DNA of 64,000 nucleotides, from positions 2,116,501-2,180,500 of the forward strand of contig NZ_CP142675.1 in the NCBI RefSeq assembly GCF_036365825.1, read 5' to 3'. The translations under genes and the position numbers were made by a program. The notes under the pieces were generated by a model. It saw nothing but the letters and a program-made list of their open reading frames with translations. It did not search any database and was not told the DNA's origin. Shown here piece after piece: positions 45,420 through 54,374 of the stretch; within the stretch, counting starts at the first letter, position 1; every line of letters begins with the position of its first letter. This DNA is from Qipengyuania sp. HL-TH1 (lineage in GTDB: Bacteria > Pseudomonadota > Alphaproteobacteria > Sphingomonadales > Sphingomonadaceae).

Positions 45420-46070
45420 ATGACCAAGGACCAGATCTTCGAATTTTTCCGCCGGCTCGCCGAGGACAATCCCGCGCCCGAGACCGAGCTGGAATATGGC
45501 AATGCCTACCAGCTGGTGGTGGCGGTCGCGCTCTCCGCGCAGGCGACCGATGTCGGCGTCAACAAGGCGACACGCGCGCTGTTCCGCGAAGTCGAGACGC
45601 CGCAGGCGATGCTCGCCCTGGGCGAAGACGGGCTGAAGGAGCACATCAAGACCATCGGCCTGTTCAATTCCAAGGCCAAGAACGTGATCGCGCTCTCGCA
45701 GCTGCTGGTCGACGAATATGGCGGCGAGGTGCCCGACACGCGCGAGGATCTCGTCCGCCTGCCCGGCGTGGGCCGCAAGACTGCCAATGTCGTGCTCAAT
45801 TGCTGGTTCGGGCAGGAAACCTTCGCGGTCGACACGCATATCCTGCGCGTCGGCAACCGCACCGGCCTCGCCAAGGGCAAGACGCCCGAACAGGTCGAGG
45901 CCAAGCTGGAAAAGCGCGTGCCGCAGCCCTTCCGGCTGGGCGCGCATCACTGGCTGATCCTGCACGGCCGCTATATCTGCAAGGCGCGCACGCCCGAATG
46001 CTGGCGCTGCCCGGTGGTCGATCTGTGCAGCTACCGCAAGAAGGTGCTGGAGAAGCCCAAGGGGCGCTAG
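45420..46070 (+). CDS. nth: Endonuclease III
   Basis: 216 residues. Helix-hairpin-helix LPGVGRKTANVVL with the catalytic Lys just before ALSAQATDVGVNKAT-type partners upstream, the catalytic Asp in FAVDTHILRVGNR, and the 4Fe-4S loop CKARTPECWRCPVVDLC (C-x6-C-x2-C-x5-C). It excises oxidised pyrimidines. The last 180 bases are duplicated at 47081-47259 beyond the ATP-grasp gene. Confidence 0.96.
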   Translation: MTKDQIFEFFRRLAEDNPAPETELEYGNAYQLVVAVALSAQATDVGVNKATRALFREVETPQAMLALGEDGLKEHIKTIGLFNSKAKNVIALSQLLVDEYGGEVPDTREDLVRLPGVGRKTANVVLNCWFGQETFAVDTHILRVGNRTGLAKGKTPEQVEAKLEKRVPQPFRLGAHHWLILHGRYICKARTPECWRCPVVDLCSYRKKVLEKPKGR

Positions 46071-46144
46071 GTGCAACGGCCCCCGCCCCCTTCTCCGGTT
46101 CACCCCGTGCGGAACGCAAAACCGCGACCGGCGTATCGCTGACG

Positions 46145-47023
46145 ATGGACCTGCGGAAGCTGCCCTCCCTCCCGCACTGGCTCCTGCCCCTGCCCAAGGT
46201 CCGGATCGGCCTCACCTATCTGTGGCGTCACCGTCGCTGGCCCGACCTGCGCCGCCCGCGCCGCTTCACCGAACTGGTGCAGCAACGCAAGCTGGAGGAC
46301 CGCAATCCCCTGCTGCCCGTGTGGGTCGACAAGGTTTCCGCCAAGCAGCAGGCCGCGCGGTTGCTGGGCGAGCGATGGATCATCCCCACGCGCTGGACGG
46401 GCAGCGTCCTGCCCGCAGGCCCGCCCGCCCCCTTTCCTTTCATTCTCAAGGCCAGCCATGGCTGCAACCAGAACGTGGTGTGCCATGACGCGGCGGATTG
46501 GCAGGCGGCGCGGCGGCGGGCTGCGGGCTGGACGCGCAGGGCCTACGGCCTGTGGCTCGACGAATGGGCTTACCGCGACCTGCCGCCCGGTTACATCGTC
46601 GAACCCTTTCTCGGCAGCGGCGACCAGCTTCCGGTGGATTACAAGATCTATGTCTTCGGCGGGCACGCGGTGCTGGTGCAGGTACATCTCGATCGCGGGC
46701 GCAATCACCGCTGGACGCTTTACGACCGGGCATGGACGCAGGTCTCGATGCCGGAGGAGGCACCTTCGCCCGCGCCGGCGAATCTCGACCGCATGCTGGC
46801 CGCCGCCGAGACGCTGGCGCGGCCCTTCGACTTTGCACGGATCGATTTCTACGAGATCGACGGCCAGCCGAAATTCGGCGAAGTCACCTTCTATCCCGGC
46901 TCGGGGCTCGACCCGTTCGATCCGCCCGAACTCGACCGGCATATCGGCGCGCTATGGCTGGCGGCGATCGCGGGCGACCGAGCCGAACCGAAGCAAGCGG
47001 AACTGCAACCGGTCGCGGCCTGA
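46145..47023 (+). CDS. TupA-like ATP-grasp family protein
   Basis: 292 residues from ATG 46145. The ATP-grasp signature of the TupA-like family is present: FILKASHGCNQNVVC, DEWAYRDLPPGYIVEPFL, VDYKIYVFGGHAVLVQV and the metal-binding RIDFYEIDGQPKFGEVTFYP. Related proteins join amino acids or sugars during capsule and teichuronopeptide synthesis. No other polysaccharide gene is adjacent. It stands alone between the real nth and a degenerate copy of the nth tail, which suggests it arrived as an insertion or through a recombination that duplicated the flank. Confidence 0.82.
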   Translation: MDLRKLPSLPHWLLPLPKVRIGLTYLWRHRRWPDLRRPRRFTELVQQRKLEDRNPLLPVWVDKVSAKQQAARLLGERWIIPTRWTGSVLPAGPPAPFPFILKASHGCNQNVVCHDAADWQAARRRAAGWTRRAYGLWLDEWAYRDLPPGYIVEPFLGSGDQLPVDYKIYVFGGHAVLVQVHLDRGRNHRWTLYDRAWTQVSMPEEAPSPAPANLDRMLAAAETLARPFDFARIDFYEIDGQPKFGEVTFYPGSGLDPFDPPELDRHIGALWLAAIAGDRAEPKQAELQPVAA

Positions 47024-47070
47024 TCCGCAATTAGTGGATTGTTGACGGAGATCTTAACGCCAATCCCGAC

Positions 47071-47259
47071 GAGACCCGAGCAGGTTGAAGTGAAGCTCGA
47101 AAAGCGCGTGCCGCAGCCCTTCCGGCTGGGTGCGCATCACTGGCTGATCCTGCACGGCCGCTATGCCTGCAAGGCGCGCACGCCCGAATGCTGGCGCTGC
47201 CCGGTGGTCGACCTGTGCAGCTATAGCAAGAAGGCGCTGAGAAGCCCAAGGGGCGTTAA
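47071..47259 (+). pseudogene. Degenerate duplicate of the nth 3' end
   Basis: From 47081 to 47259 the sequence matches nth 45891-46070 with roughly 15 differences, including a one-base deletion (GTGCTGGAGAAG in nth, GCGCTGAGAAG here) that breaks the frame just before the end. The Fe-S cysteines are still encoded but the helix-hairpin-helix and active site are absent, so the piece cannot be functional. It and the nth tail form direct repeats flanking the ATP-grasp gene. Confidence 0.9.
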
Positions 47260-47582
47260 TCAACTGTCCTTGTCTGATCGGTTCCGCACTTCGAACAAAT
47301 TTTCGCAGGCACAGGACCGGGCAATGTGACAACTCCCCAAAGGTAGTCGTTCACGAAGAGTGATCGTCCGCAGTTTCGGCATCGGATCAGCAAAGAAGCG
47401 AGGCTTGCCATTCCAAATATGATGAGAAACGCAAAGAGCACAGGCTCGCGATTCCGAGCTTCGACGCCCAAACTATCCAAAATTGTGGGAAGCCCAAGCC
47501 ATAGCGGAGCCAGCGCTATCAAACCTAGGGATAAGCGCAGCGCACGGGAATAGGGACTGAGTTCCGACCAGCTAGACATCAT
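47256..47582 (-). CDS. Small membrane protein with zinc-ribbon-like tail
   Basis: 108 residues; family not recognised. Two membrane helices (about 16-36 and 46-66) are followed by CRNCGRSLF and CSKCGTDQ, two CxxC pairs that could hold a zinc. Start at 47582 or the adjacent ATG at 47579, just inside the end of the dctA-like gene, so it may be read through from it. Base composition is clearly less GC-rich than its neighbours, and its end touches the degenerate nth copy, pointing to acquisition together with that rearrangement. Confidence 0.55.
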   Translation of the reverse strand: MMSSWSELSPYSRALRLSLGLIALAPLWLGLPTILDSLGVEARNREPVLFAFLIIFGMASLASLLIRCRNCGRSLFVNDYLWGVVTLPGPVPAKICSKCGTDQTRTVD

Positions 47583-48834
47583 CCGCCGAGATCATCTCGC
47601 GTGTGTCGATCTCGCCCGTCATCACCGCCACCGTGGTCGCCACTGCAGCATCGCCGCTGACATTGGTGGTGGTGCGCATCATGTCCATGATCCGGTCCAC
47701 GCCGGCGACGAAGGCGATCGTCTCCAGCGGCACGCCGACCGCGCCGAACACCAGCGCCATCATGATGAGGCCCGCGCCCGGGATGCCCGCCGCGCCGACC
47801 GCGCCGAGCGTCGCGAGGATCGAGATGAGGAAATAGTCGCCCATCGACAGGTCGACGCCGAAGATCTGCGCGCCGAACAGCGTGGCGAGACCGAGATACA
47901 TCGCGGTGCCGTTCATGTTGATCGTCGCACCGAGGCTGATGACGAAGCTGGCCACCGAATTCGACACGCCGAGATTGCGCTCGGCGCAGCGCAGCGTGAC
48001 GGGCAGCGTTGCATTGGAACTGGCGGTCGAATAGCTCACCGCCATCGCATCCAAGATACCGCGGAAGAAGTCGCGCACGGGCAGCTTGGCAAGGAACTTG
48101 ATCATGCTGCCGTAGATCAGCGTGATGATCAGCAGGCAGCCGAGATAGTTGAGCCCGACCAGCTTGGCGAGGCTGACCAGCGCATCGAGCCCGAGCGTGC
48201 CCGCCACCCACGCCATCAGCGCGAAAACGCCGAAGGGGGTCAATTCCATCACGATCATGGTGACCTTCTGCATGATCACCGCGCCGCTATCGAAGACCTT
48301 CTGGACGGGAACGCCGTCTTCCCTGGCCATCAATATGCCGATGCCGATCAGCATGCTGAACACGATCAGCGGCAGCACCGCGACATCGGCCATCACCTGC
48401 ACCGGGCTTTCGGGCACGATCGAGAGGATCATGTCGACCGCGGAAGTCTCGTTGGGTTCGGGCGTCGCGCCCTTCTGGATCGCATCGGTATCCAGCCCCG
48501 CGCCCGGCTGGACCAGCGTGCCGAGGCCCAGCCCGAGCCAGACCGCGATCTGGCCGGTGACCACGAACAAGAGCATCGCCCGCCCGCCGACCGCGCCCAG
48601 TTTGCGCAAATCGCCAATCGCCGCGACGCCCGAGACGAGGCTGAAGAAGATCAGCGGGACGACCAGCATCTTGATCGACTTGATGAAGAAATCGCCGATC
48701 CACTTGATGCTTTCGGCTTCCGGGCCCCAGGCCCAGCCGGTGAGCACACCGAGGATGAGCGCGGTAATCACGCGCTGCCACAGCGGAATTTCGAACCAGG
48801 TCCTCAGCAACTTCCCAACCCCTCGTCTTGTCAT
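47572..48834 (-). CDS. Dicarboxylate/amino acid:cation symporter (DAACS family)
   Basis: 420 residues with eight membrane segments and two re-entrant loops. Family motifs are SYSTASSNATLPVTL (HP1 serine-rich loop), ISLGATINMNGTAMYLG (TM7 NMDGT-like), and GIPGAGLIMMALVF (HP2), followed by VDRIMDMMRTTTNVSGDA (substrate-binding Asp, Arg/Thr and Asn in TM8). It takes up C4-dicarboxylates or acidic amino acids with Na+ or H+. The exact substrate, and therefore dctA versus gltP naming, cannot be read. Confidence 0.92.
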   Translation of the reverse strand: MTRRGVGKLLRTWFEIPLWQRVITALILGVLTGWAWGPEAESIKWIGDFFIKSIKMLVVPLIFFSLVSGVAAIGDLRKLGAVGGRAMLLFVVTGQIAVWLGLGLGTLVQPGAGLDTDAIQKGATPEPNETSAVDMILSIVPESPVQVMADVAVLPLIVFSMLIGIGILMAREDGVPVQKVFDSGAVIMQKVTMIVMELTPFGVFALMAWVAGTLGLDALVSLAKLVGLNYLGCLLIITLIYGSMIKFLAKLPVRDFFRGILDAMAVSYSTASSNATLPVTLRCAERNLGVSNSVASFVISLGATINMNGTAMYLGLATLFGAQIFGVDLSMGDYFLISILATLGAVGAAGIPGAGLIMMALVFGAVGVPLETIAFVAGVDRIMDMMRTTTNVSGDAAVATTVAVMTGEIDTREMISADDV

Positions 48835-48910
48835 TGCGAGCGGTCAAAGCCGCGCGCGGATTCATGCCGCAGTTATCGTGGCTTGCAAAGCCTTGTGAGG
48901 ACGCGCGCGT

Positions 48911-50047
48911 TCACCCGGCGAGCACGTCGCGGGCGATCCGCGCGTAAATCCGGCTCAGCGTGGCGAGATCCTCCACCGCGACCGCCTCGTCGGTCTTGTG
49001 CATGGTCGCATTGACCAGCCCGAATTCGATTACCGGGCAGACGCTGCGCAGGAACCGTGCATCCGAAGTGCCGCCGGTGGTCGAGGGTTCGGGATCGACG
49101 CCGGTCTCCGCCTTCACGGCCGCAGCGATACTGTCGCTGAAGGCGCCCGGCGGAGTGAGGAACGGCTCGCCGCTGATGATCGGCAGCGCGCTGCCGCCGT
49201 GCTTTTCCGCAATTGCGCCGACTTTCTCGGACAACGACGCGCCCGAATGCAGATCGTTGAAACGGATCGAGATCCGCGCCTTGGCGAGCGCGGGGATCAC
49301 GTTGTGTGCATCGTTGGGCACATCGATCTCGGTAACTTCGAGATTGCTCGGCTGGAACCAGTCGGTGCCTTCGTCGAGCACCAGCGCGTCGAGCTCGGCA
49401 AGCATCGCCACCAGCCTGGGGATCGGATTGTCGGCGAGGTGCGGATAGGCGACATGGCCCTGCGTGCCCTGCACTTCGAGCCAGATGTTGACCGAGCCTC
49501 GCCGCCCGATCTTCATCATATCGCCCAGCCGGTTGACCGACGTGGGTTCGCCAACGAGGCACAGGTCGGGCTGGTGGCCCTGCTCGCGCATGAAATCGAT
49601 TAGCGCGCGCGTGCCGTGGAGCGCGGGGCCTTCCTCGTCGCCGGTGATGAGGAAGCTGATTGTCCCCGCATCGGCAGGCACATGGGCGGCGGCATCGACC
49701 ATGCAGGCGATCGCGCCCTTCATGTCGACCGCGCCGCGGCCGTAGAGCAGCTCACCGCGCACTTCGGGTTCGAAGGCCTCGCTGGTCCAGCCGCCACCCG
49801 GCGGCACCACGTCGACATGCCCGGCAAAGGCGAGATGCTTCGATCCTTCGGGCCCGCGGCGGATCGCGAAGAGGTTCTCCACCGGCGCTTCGGGGCTGCC
49901 CACCGCGCCTTCTCCGCGGGTGAAGCGCGTCACTGCGAAGCCGAGCGGCGCCAGCATCGCTTCCAGCGCGTCGAACACCGCGCCGGTGGCGGGGGTGACG
50001 CTGGGCGCGGCCATCAGCCGCTTGGCGAGATCGAGAACATCAGTCAT
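48911..50047 (-). CDS. dapE: Succinyl-diaminopimelate desuccinylase
   Basis: 378 residues of the M20 family. Zinc residues are visible in FAGHVDVVPPG, GRGAVDMKGAI, TGDEEGPA and near the C-terminus in FGLVNATMHKTDE; the lid domain lies between. The DapE-type pattern AYPHLADNPI and TEIDVPNDAHNVIP is present. It forms LL-diaminopimelate in lysine and cell-wall synthesis. Divergent from the cupin gene across 29 bases. Confidence 0.95.
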   Translation of the reverse strand: MTDVLDLAKRLMAAPSVTPATGAVFDALEAMLAPLGFAVTRFTRGEGAVGSPEAPVENLFAIRRGPEGSKHLAFAGHVDVVPPGGGWTSEAFEPEVRGELLYGRGAVDMKGAIACMVDAAAHVPADAGTISFLITGDEEGPALHGTRALIDFMREQGHQPDLCLVGEPTSVNRLGDMMKIGRRGSVNIWLEVQGTQGHVAYPHLADNPIPRLVAMLAELDALVLDEGTDWFQPSNLEVTEIDVPNDAHNVIPALAKARISIRFNDLHSGASLSEKVGAIAEKHGGSALPIISGEPFLTPPGAFSDSIAAAVKAETGVDPEPSTTGGTSDARFLRSVCPVIEFGLVNATMHKTDEAVAVEDLATLSRIYARIARDVLAG

Positions 50048-50076
50048 GCTGCACGCGCTAGCAGGAGTGCGCAGCG

Positions 50077-50544
50077 ATGCCCAAGCTCGATCTCGATGCC
50101 ATCCCCCAGACCAATGCGACGGGTTACCCGGCCCCCTACGATGCCGAGGTGCAGGGGCGCTGGTACCGCCGGCTGGGACCTGTGGCGGGGCTGACCCATT
50201 TGGGGGCCAGCCATGTCGTGCTGAAGCCCGATGCCTTCTCATCGCAGCGACACTGGCACCGGCAAAAGGACGAGCTGCTGGTCATGCTGGCAGGCGAGGC
50301 CGTGCTGATCGAGGATACGGGAGAGATCGTGGTCCGCCCCGGCGATGTCGTTGCATGGGCCGCAGGGGTCGAGAATGGCCACCGGCTGCACAACCGCGCC
50401 GCTGCCGATTGCGTCTTCGTGGTCGTCAGCGGTGGCAGCAATGAAGTGGATTCGGGCGAATATCCCGATATCGACATGGTCTTCGATGCCGAGGGCTATG
50501 CCCAAAAGGACGGAACCCGCTATCCGGCCGAACGCCTGCCCTAG
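50077..50544 (+). CDS. Cupin-domain protein
   Basis: 155 residues with a single cupin barrel: motif 1 HWHRQKDELLVMLAGEA and motif 2 VRPGDVVAWAAGVENGHRLHN give the metal-binding His, Glu and His. Binding partner or reaction is unknown. The rest is a C-terminal extension with an acidic YPDIDMVFDAEGY strip. It converges on the S1/P1 nuclease gene with four overlapping bases. Confidence 0.85.
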   Translation: MPKLDLDAIPQTNATGYPAPYDAEVQGRWYRRLGPVAGLTHLGASHVVLKPDAFSSQRHWHRQKDELLVMLAGEAVLIEDTGEIVVRPGDVVAWAAGVENGHRLHNRAAADCVFVVVSGGSNEVDSGEYPDIDMVFDAEGYAQKDGTRYPAERLP

Positions 50545-51431
50545 TCGCGCACCTCTTCGGGCAACGGCCCCGGCTCGAAAGCGCGATCGAGATATTCGGC
50601 CATGCGCAATCCCGCCTGCAGCACGCGGCGCCGCGCGATCGGGGCCGAGCGTTCGATCAGTTCCTGCGACAGCGCGGTCTCGCGCGGCAGTGCACCCTCG
50701 CACGGGTCGCAGCCGAAGGTTTCGGGATAGATGAAGTCGCGCGAGATCTGCCAGCTTTCACGGCCCCAGTCGGCGGCCTTGCCCCCCGCCAGTTCGGCGC
50801 GTTCGGCCGCGCTGTAGCGCCGCGCGATCGGCGGATTGCCGCTGATCGCGCGTTCGGCCAGCGGCCCGTCCCACACCCAGTGCAGGTTCAGCCCCGGGAC
50901 GATGCCATAGGCCGCCTCGCGATCGTTGCCGCCGCGGTCGTCGTGATCGCCCGAATGCAGCGGCATGTGGATGTCGCCGATGAAATGGACGAGGAAGGCG
51001 AGCGCTTCCACGCGGACATTGTCGGGCAGGCTCTCGTCGGCGAGGATGCGCTGGTTGCGTTCGACCTGCGCGCTGACGCAGCCGAGGCCGGAGCAGTTCT
51101 TGCGCGCGTCATATTCCTCGGTGACCGGCTCGGTCTGGTAGTGCCAGGCGAAAGTGTAGCCCCAGCGCCAGTACTGGCCGCGCAGGCAGTCGGGCCACAC
51201 GCTCGCATCCTGCAGACTGTCCAGGTCGCAATCGGGCGTGCCCAGCAGGGGCGAGGCCTGCAGCAGCCGTGCGATGTCCGCGCGCGTCTGCGGGCGCACG
51301 TTTTCCAGCGCGATATCGGCGGTCACCGTATGCGCGTAGAAGCCCCAGGCCTGCGCCTGCGCGGGGAGCAGCAGCGCCGCCAGCGCGGCGCATGCGCTCA
51401 GGCAATGGTTTCGTATTGTTCGATGACCCAT
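50541..51431 (-). CDS. Secreted S1/P1-family nuclease
   Basis: 296 residues. The signal peptide ends at AQAQA and the mature protein then begins with Trp-Gly, whose free amino end is a zinc ligand in this family. Other ligands are in DASVWPDCL, FAWHYQT, FLVHFIGDIHMPLHSGD and NLHWVWDG. Six cysteines suggest disulfides. It should cleave single-stranded nucleic acid or release 3' phosphate outside the cytoplasm. ATG 51431 overlaps the end of the GST gene by 34 bases; no start beyond the overlap keeps the signal peptide. Confidence 0.9.
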   Translation of the reverse strand: MGHRTIRNHCLSACAALAALLLPAQAQAWGFYAHTVTADIALENVRPQTRADIARLLQASPLLGTPDCDLDSLQDASVWPDCLRGQYWRWGYTFAWHYQTEPVTEEYDARKNCSGLGCVSAQVERNQRILADESLPDNVRVEALAFLVHFIGDIHMPLHSGDHDDRGGNDREAAYGIVPGLNLHWVWDGPLAERAISGNPPIARRYSAAERAELAGGKAADWGRESWQISRDFIYPETFGCDPCEGALPRETALSQELIERSAPIARRRVLQAGLRMAEYLDRAFEPGPLPEEVRD

Positions 51432-52060
51432 TCTTCGCTTTCCGATGTTTCGATCCACGCCTGCAACCACTCATGCTCCCACACCGCCTGCATATAGGCG
51501 GCGGCGAAGCCGGGTACGGCGATCTGATAGCTGATGAAGCGTGACACTACCGGGGCGAAATAGACATCCGCCGCGCCGAAAGTGCCGAACAGGAACGGGC
51601 CGCCGCTGCCGAAGCGGCTGCGCGCCTCGGCCCACAGCCCGAGAATGCGCAGGATGTCCTGCCGGCAGGCCTCGCTCGGGGTGAAGCCCTCGAACCGCTT
51701 GCGCACGTTCATCGGGCATTCGCCGCGCAGAGCATGGTAGGAGGAATGCATTTCCGCGACCATCGAGCGCGCCATGCCGCGCGCGACCGCGTCCTTGGGC
51801 CAGAACCGGTCGCGCCCGACCTTGTCGGCGAGATATTCGAGGATCGCGAGGCTGTCCCACACCACCGCCTCGTCGTCCCACAGGATCGGTACCTTGCCGT
51901 GCGAGGGCTGCGTGCCGCCATCCTCGCTCTTGAGCGCGTCCCATTGCTTGCCGAACATCGGCACGGTGATTTCCTCGAACGACAGACCCGACTGCTTCGC
52001 CGCGAGCCAGCCGCGCAGGCTCCAGCTCGAGTAATTCTTGTTGCCGATGATCAGCTTCAT
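51398..52060 (-). CDS. Glutathione S-transferase family protein
   Basis: 220 residues. A thioredoxin-like N-terminal domain ([20 protein letters not shown] with Ser in the catalytic position, and the cis-Pro in [10 protein letters not shown], then [14 protein letters not shown]) and an all-helical C-terminal domain. It conjugates or reduces electrophiles with glutathione; specific role unknown. ATG 52060 is the only sensible start. Confidence 0.92.
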   Translation of the reverse strand: MKLIIGNKNYSSWSLRGWLAAKQSGLSFEEITVPMFGKQWDALKSEDGGTQPSHGKVPILWDDEAVVWDSLAILEYLADKVGRDRFWPKDAVARGMARSMVAEMHSSYHALRGECPMNVRKRFEGFTPSEACRQDILRILGLWAEARSRFGSGGPFLFGTFGAADVYFAPVVSRFISYQIAVPGFAAAYMQAVWEHEWLQAWIETSESEEWVIEQYETIA

Positions 52061-52150
52061 ATGTGCACCCACCTTGCGTGGGGCGGCGGTAGAGGCCCGG
52101 CCGGGCACTGTCGAGGCTGAACAGGCAAGGCCGCCCGGCCCCGGTTCGTC

Positions 52151-52262
52151 ATTCCCGCGCAGGCGGGAATCCAGACAACGGCAGCGATACTCGATGCGGT
52201 TTCCATCAGGCGCAAGGTGTGCCAGCAAGACCCCTTATCTAGGCCCCTGCCTCCGCAGGGGC
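52151..52262. repeat. Two short palindromic dispersed-repeat units
   Basis: ATTCCCGC-GCAG-GCGGGAAT (52151-52170), part of the CGTCATTCCCGC...GCGGGAATCCAG type repeat common in proteobacterial intergenic DNA, and GCCCCTGC-CTCC-GCAGGGGC (52243-52262). They lie in the gap between the GST and VOC genes. Rest of this gap is unremarkable. Confidence 0.7.
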
Positions 52263-52274
52263 GACGGAGTAGAC

Positions 52275-52694
52275 ATGTCGCTCAGGCCCTTCCACCTCGC
52301 CTTCCCGGTTCACGACCTAGCCGCTGCTCGCGCCTTCTATGGCGAGGCCATGGGCTGCCGCGAGGGACGCAGCAGCGCCGAATGGGTCGATTTCGATTTC
52401 TACGGCCACCAGATCGTCGCGCATCTCGCCCCCGGCGAAGCGGGCGACCGCGCGAACAACCATGTCGACGGGCACGGCGTGCCCGTGCCCCATTTCGGCG
52501 TGGTGCTGACAATGAGTGACTGGCAGAACCTGGCCGAGCGCCTGACCAGGGCGGGCGTGGAGTTCGCCATCGAACCCACCATCCGCTTCAAGGGCCAGCC
52601 CGGCGAACAAGCAACGATGTTCTTCCGCGACCCCAGCGGCAATGCGCTGGAAATGAAGGCCTTCGCCGACGACGCAATGCTGTTTGCGCGTTAG
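52275..52694 (+). CDS. VOC-superfamily (glyoxalase/dioxygenase-fold) protein
   Basis: 139 residues: [20 protein letters not shown] at the start gives the first metal His, HFGVVLTM the second, and [16 protein letters not shown] the final Glu of a two-module VOC fold. Members include glyoxalases, dioxygenases and resistance proteins; this one resembles uncharacterised glyoxalase-like proteins. Translation starts at ATG 52275 directly after the palindromic repeat. Confidence 0.88.
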   Translation: MSLRPFHLAFPVHDLAAARAFYGEAMGCREGRSSAEWVDFDFYGHQIVAHLAPGEAGDRANNHVDGHGVPVPHFGVVLTMSDWQNLAERLTRAGVEFAIEPTIRFKGQPGEQATMFFRDPSGNALEMKAFADDAMLFAR

Positions 52695-52766
52695 ATGGCT
52701 GTTTCAGCAGCCCGTCCGCTAACGACCCGTTTTGAGACTTCCATTGATGACAGGATGGCAATTTGC

Positions 52767-53009
52767 CTAGTCCCGGCGTTTCTTGCTCTCCGCATCCGCC
52801 TCTTCGGCAAACTGGCGAACGATTTCAGCGTCCTCTTTACTAAGAGAGGTGGGGTTTTTTGCTTCTCTTTCTTCGGCTCTCAATGCTTCTAGACCCCATG
52901 CTTCAGCAGCCGTGGCCGCGATAATCCGTCGATTGGCCAATGGGTCATTTAATGATCGTTCCAAATGACGTACCTGTTCACTGCGGCATTTCGCTGCACT
53001 CAGTTGCAC
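52767..53009 (-). CDS. Small charged hypothetical protein
   Basis: About 80 residues from a GTG at 53009; a TTG at 53063 would add 18 basic residues but lies deep in the glycosyltransferase gene. The sequence is a likely helix with many charges (EAWGLEALRAEEREAKNP, SLSKEDAEIVRQFAEEADAE). No family recognised. It overlaps the end of the glycosyltransferase gene by ten bases and shares its AT-richer composition. The coding status is uncertain. Confidence 0.4.
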   Translation of the reverse strand: MQLSAAKCRSEQVRHLERSLNDPLANRRIIAATAAEAWGLEALRAEEREAKNPTSLSKEDAEIVRQFAEEADAESKKRRD

Positions 53010-54043
53010 AGCTCTTCGCTTTTTCGACCTGCTTCCATTTTTGGAAGATCGTGAGAAATACAATTCTCATGCGTGGGCTTAGAGGAATTGTTCCTCACCG
53101 TCCCCGCAATGGTTCGCGAGGGTTGAGTGGGTCGAGCAGAGATCAACTCCAGCTCTTTCGTAGCGAGAAGTATTCCTGGCACCTCGCCCGAACCACGGTA
53201 TCTGATCGCTGCCGGTGATCTCAGGTGACTTTCAAGCAGGGAGAGGATTTCTGTCTCATACTCGGCATCGAATTTCCGTGCGAAAAGATCGGTACTTCGC
53301 TTCAATTCGTCGAAATCCTTCTCGTCGTAATTGCGGGGGCGCAACTTGATGTCACCATCAGGCACCCAGTCGATCATTCTCAGATCATCATTCATAACGG
53401 TGCCGTGGTCGATACTGTTCATCATCACGGTCTGGAAGAACGCTTCGTCCGCGATAAAGCTGTTACTATAAAACGTCTTGAACCGTTCTGCTCCGGGGTC
53501 ATGGCAAACATAATCGCAAAAACTGCGCGTCACAGCCTTCCACTGCGTCCCGATGAACGGCGTGTCACCAAGGATGTAGGGGCGCGCGATGCCCGTCGCA
53601 GTCATTTTCCCTTGCTCCTCTTTGAACACATGGCTGATGCGATTCATCGTATCGGGCCGTTCCTTGGCCTGATCGAGCGCGCGGATAAACTGCTTGCCGG
53701 GGTGCGCGGCAAAGAACTGGCGAATGTAGTCTTGGCTCTTGAGTGGGAAATCCTGACCTGAAAGATTGATATAGTGGGTCCACCTACTATCCATCTCGAG
53801 CAGGCGAGCCATCCCTCGCAGTTCAGCGTCCACGAGGCTGTATCCGCCCCAAAGGGCATCTTTCGATTCCAGCATTTCGACCCCCTGATAAGGTGTCAGA
53901 AAGTCTGTGATTTCCTCAGTCAGGGTCGCACCAGAGCCTTTGTCGACGTGTACGACATACTGGTTCCCTGGCAGGTAGATTGCCTTGAACAAGCGTTTGA
54001 ACTGAGCTGGATAACGATGAACGAGAAGGAAATAAGCGATCAT
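53000..54043 (-). CDS. GT14-type glycosyltransferase (core-2/I-branching family)
   Basis: 347 residues. The Branch family pattern is clear: MIAYFLLVHRYPAQFKRLF at the N-terminus, YVVHVDKGSG, ALWGGYSLVDAELRGMARLL, HYINLSGQDFPLKSQDYIR, and SFIADEAFFQTVMMNS. Bacterial members transfer sugars such as GlcNAc or xylose to surface glycans. No membrane anchor is visible, so it is probably cytoplasmic. The gene and its flanks are noticeably poorer in GC than the rest of the window and it has no glycan-synthesis neighbours, which suggests lateral transfer. Confidence 0.85.
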   Translation of the reverse strand: MIAYFLLVHRYPAQFKRLFKAIYLPGNQYVVHVDKGSGATLTEEITDFLTPYQGVEMLESKDALWGGYSLVDAELRGMARLLEMDSRWTHYINLSGQDFPLKSQDYIRQFFAAHPGKQFIRALDQAKERPDTMNRISHVFKEEQGKMTATGIARPYILGDTPFIGTQWKAVTRSFCDYVCHDPGAERFKTFYSNSFIADEAFFQTVMMNSIDHGTVMNDDLRMIDWVPDGDIKLRPRNYDEKDFDELKRSTDLFARKFDAEYETEILSLLESHLRSPAAIRYRGSGEVPGILLATKELELISARPTQPSRTIAGTVRNNSSKPTHENCISHDLPKMEAGRKSEELCN

Positions 54044-54374
54044 ATGGCAGGACCTTTGGATCGACCGCGCCGGGCTGCCGACACCCCGGGCACGTCGATT
54101 GCGTTTCCTGTCTCAGGAACGCCAATCAAATGAACTTTTGATCGTGAAGAGACACCGCCAGACAGAACTGCGATAAATCGCAATGGCGTGATGGGTAATT
54201 GGCGCTGCGATCCGCGGGTTACAAGGCTCTGTCGTTTCAGCGAGGTTTGCGAACTCGCATCCCTGTCTTATGTCGGGTGTGAATTCTATCTATCGCCTAA
54301 TTCCAATTGTCCGCTAACCACCCCAAATCCGGTCGTTCACCCAGCGATATGACGAGCCGAAAAACGGACGCCCC
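54044..54374. other. AT-richer noncoding stretch upstream of the glycosyltransferase gene
   Basis: 331 bases with no convincing open frame or RNA. One small inverted repeat (TGCGAT-AA-ATCGCA, about 54168-54181) is visible. It presumably contains the glycosyltransferase promoter and the 3' end of engB transcripts; no terminator stem with a T run was found. Composition joins it to the foreign-looking glycosyltransferase patch. Confidence 0.5.

Noticed and set aside
47039..47329. A 96-residue open frame covering the nth remnant as a real gene
   Set aside because: It lacks the nth catalytic domain, carries a one-base deletion relative to nth, and its ends read as noncoding sequence.
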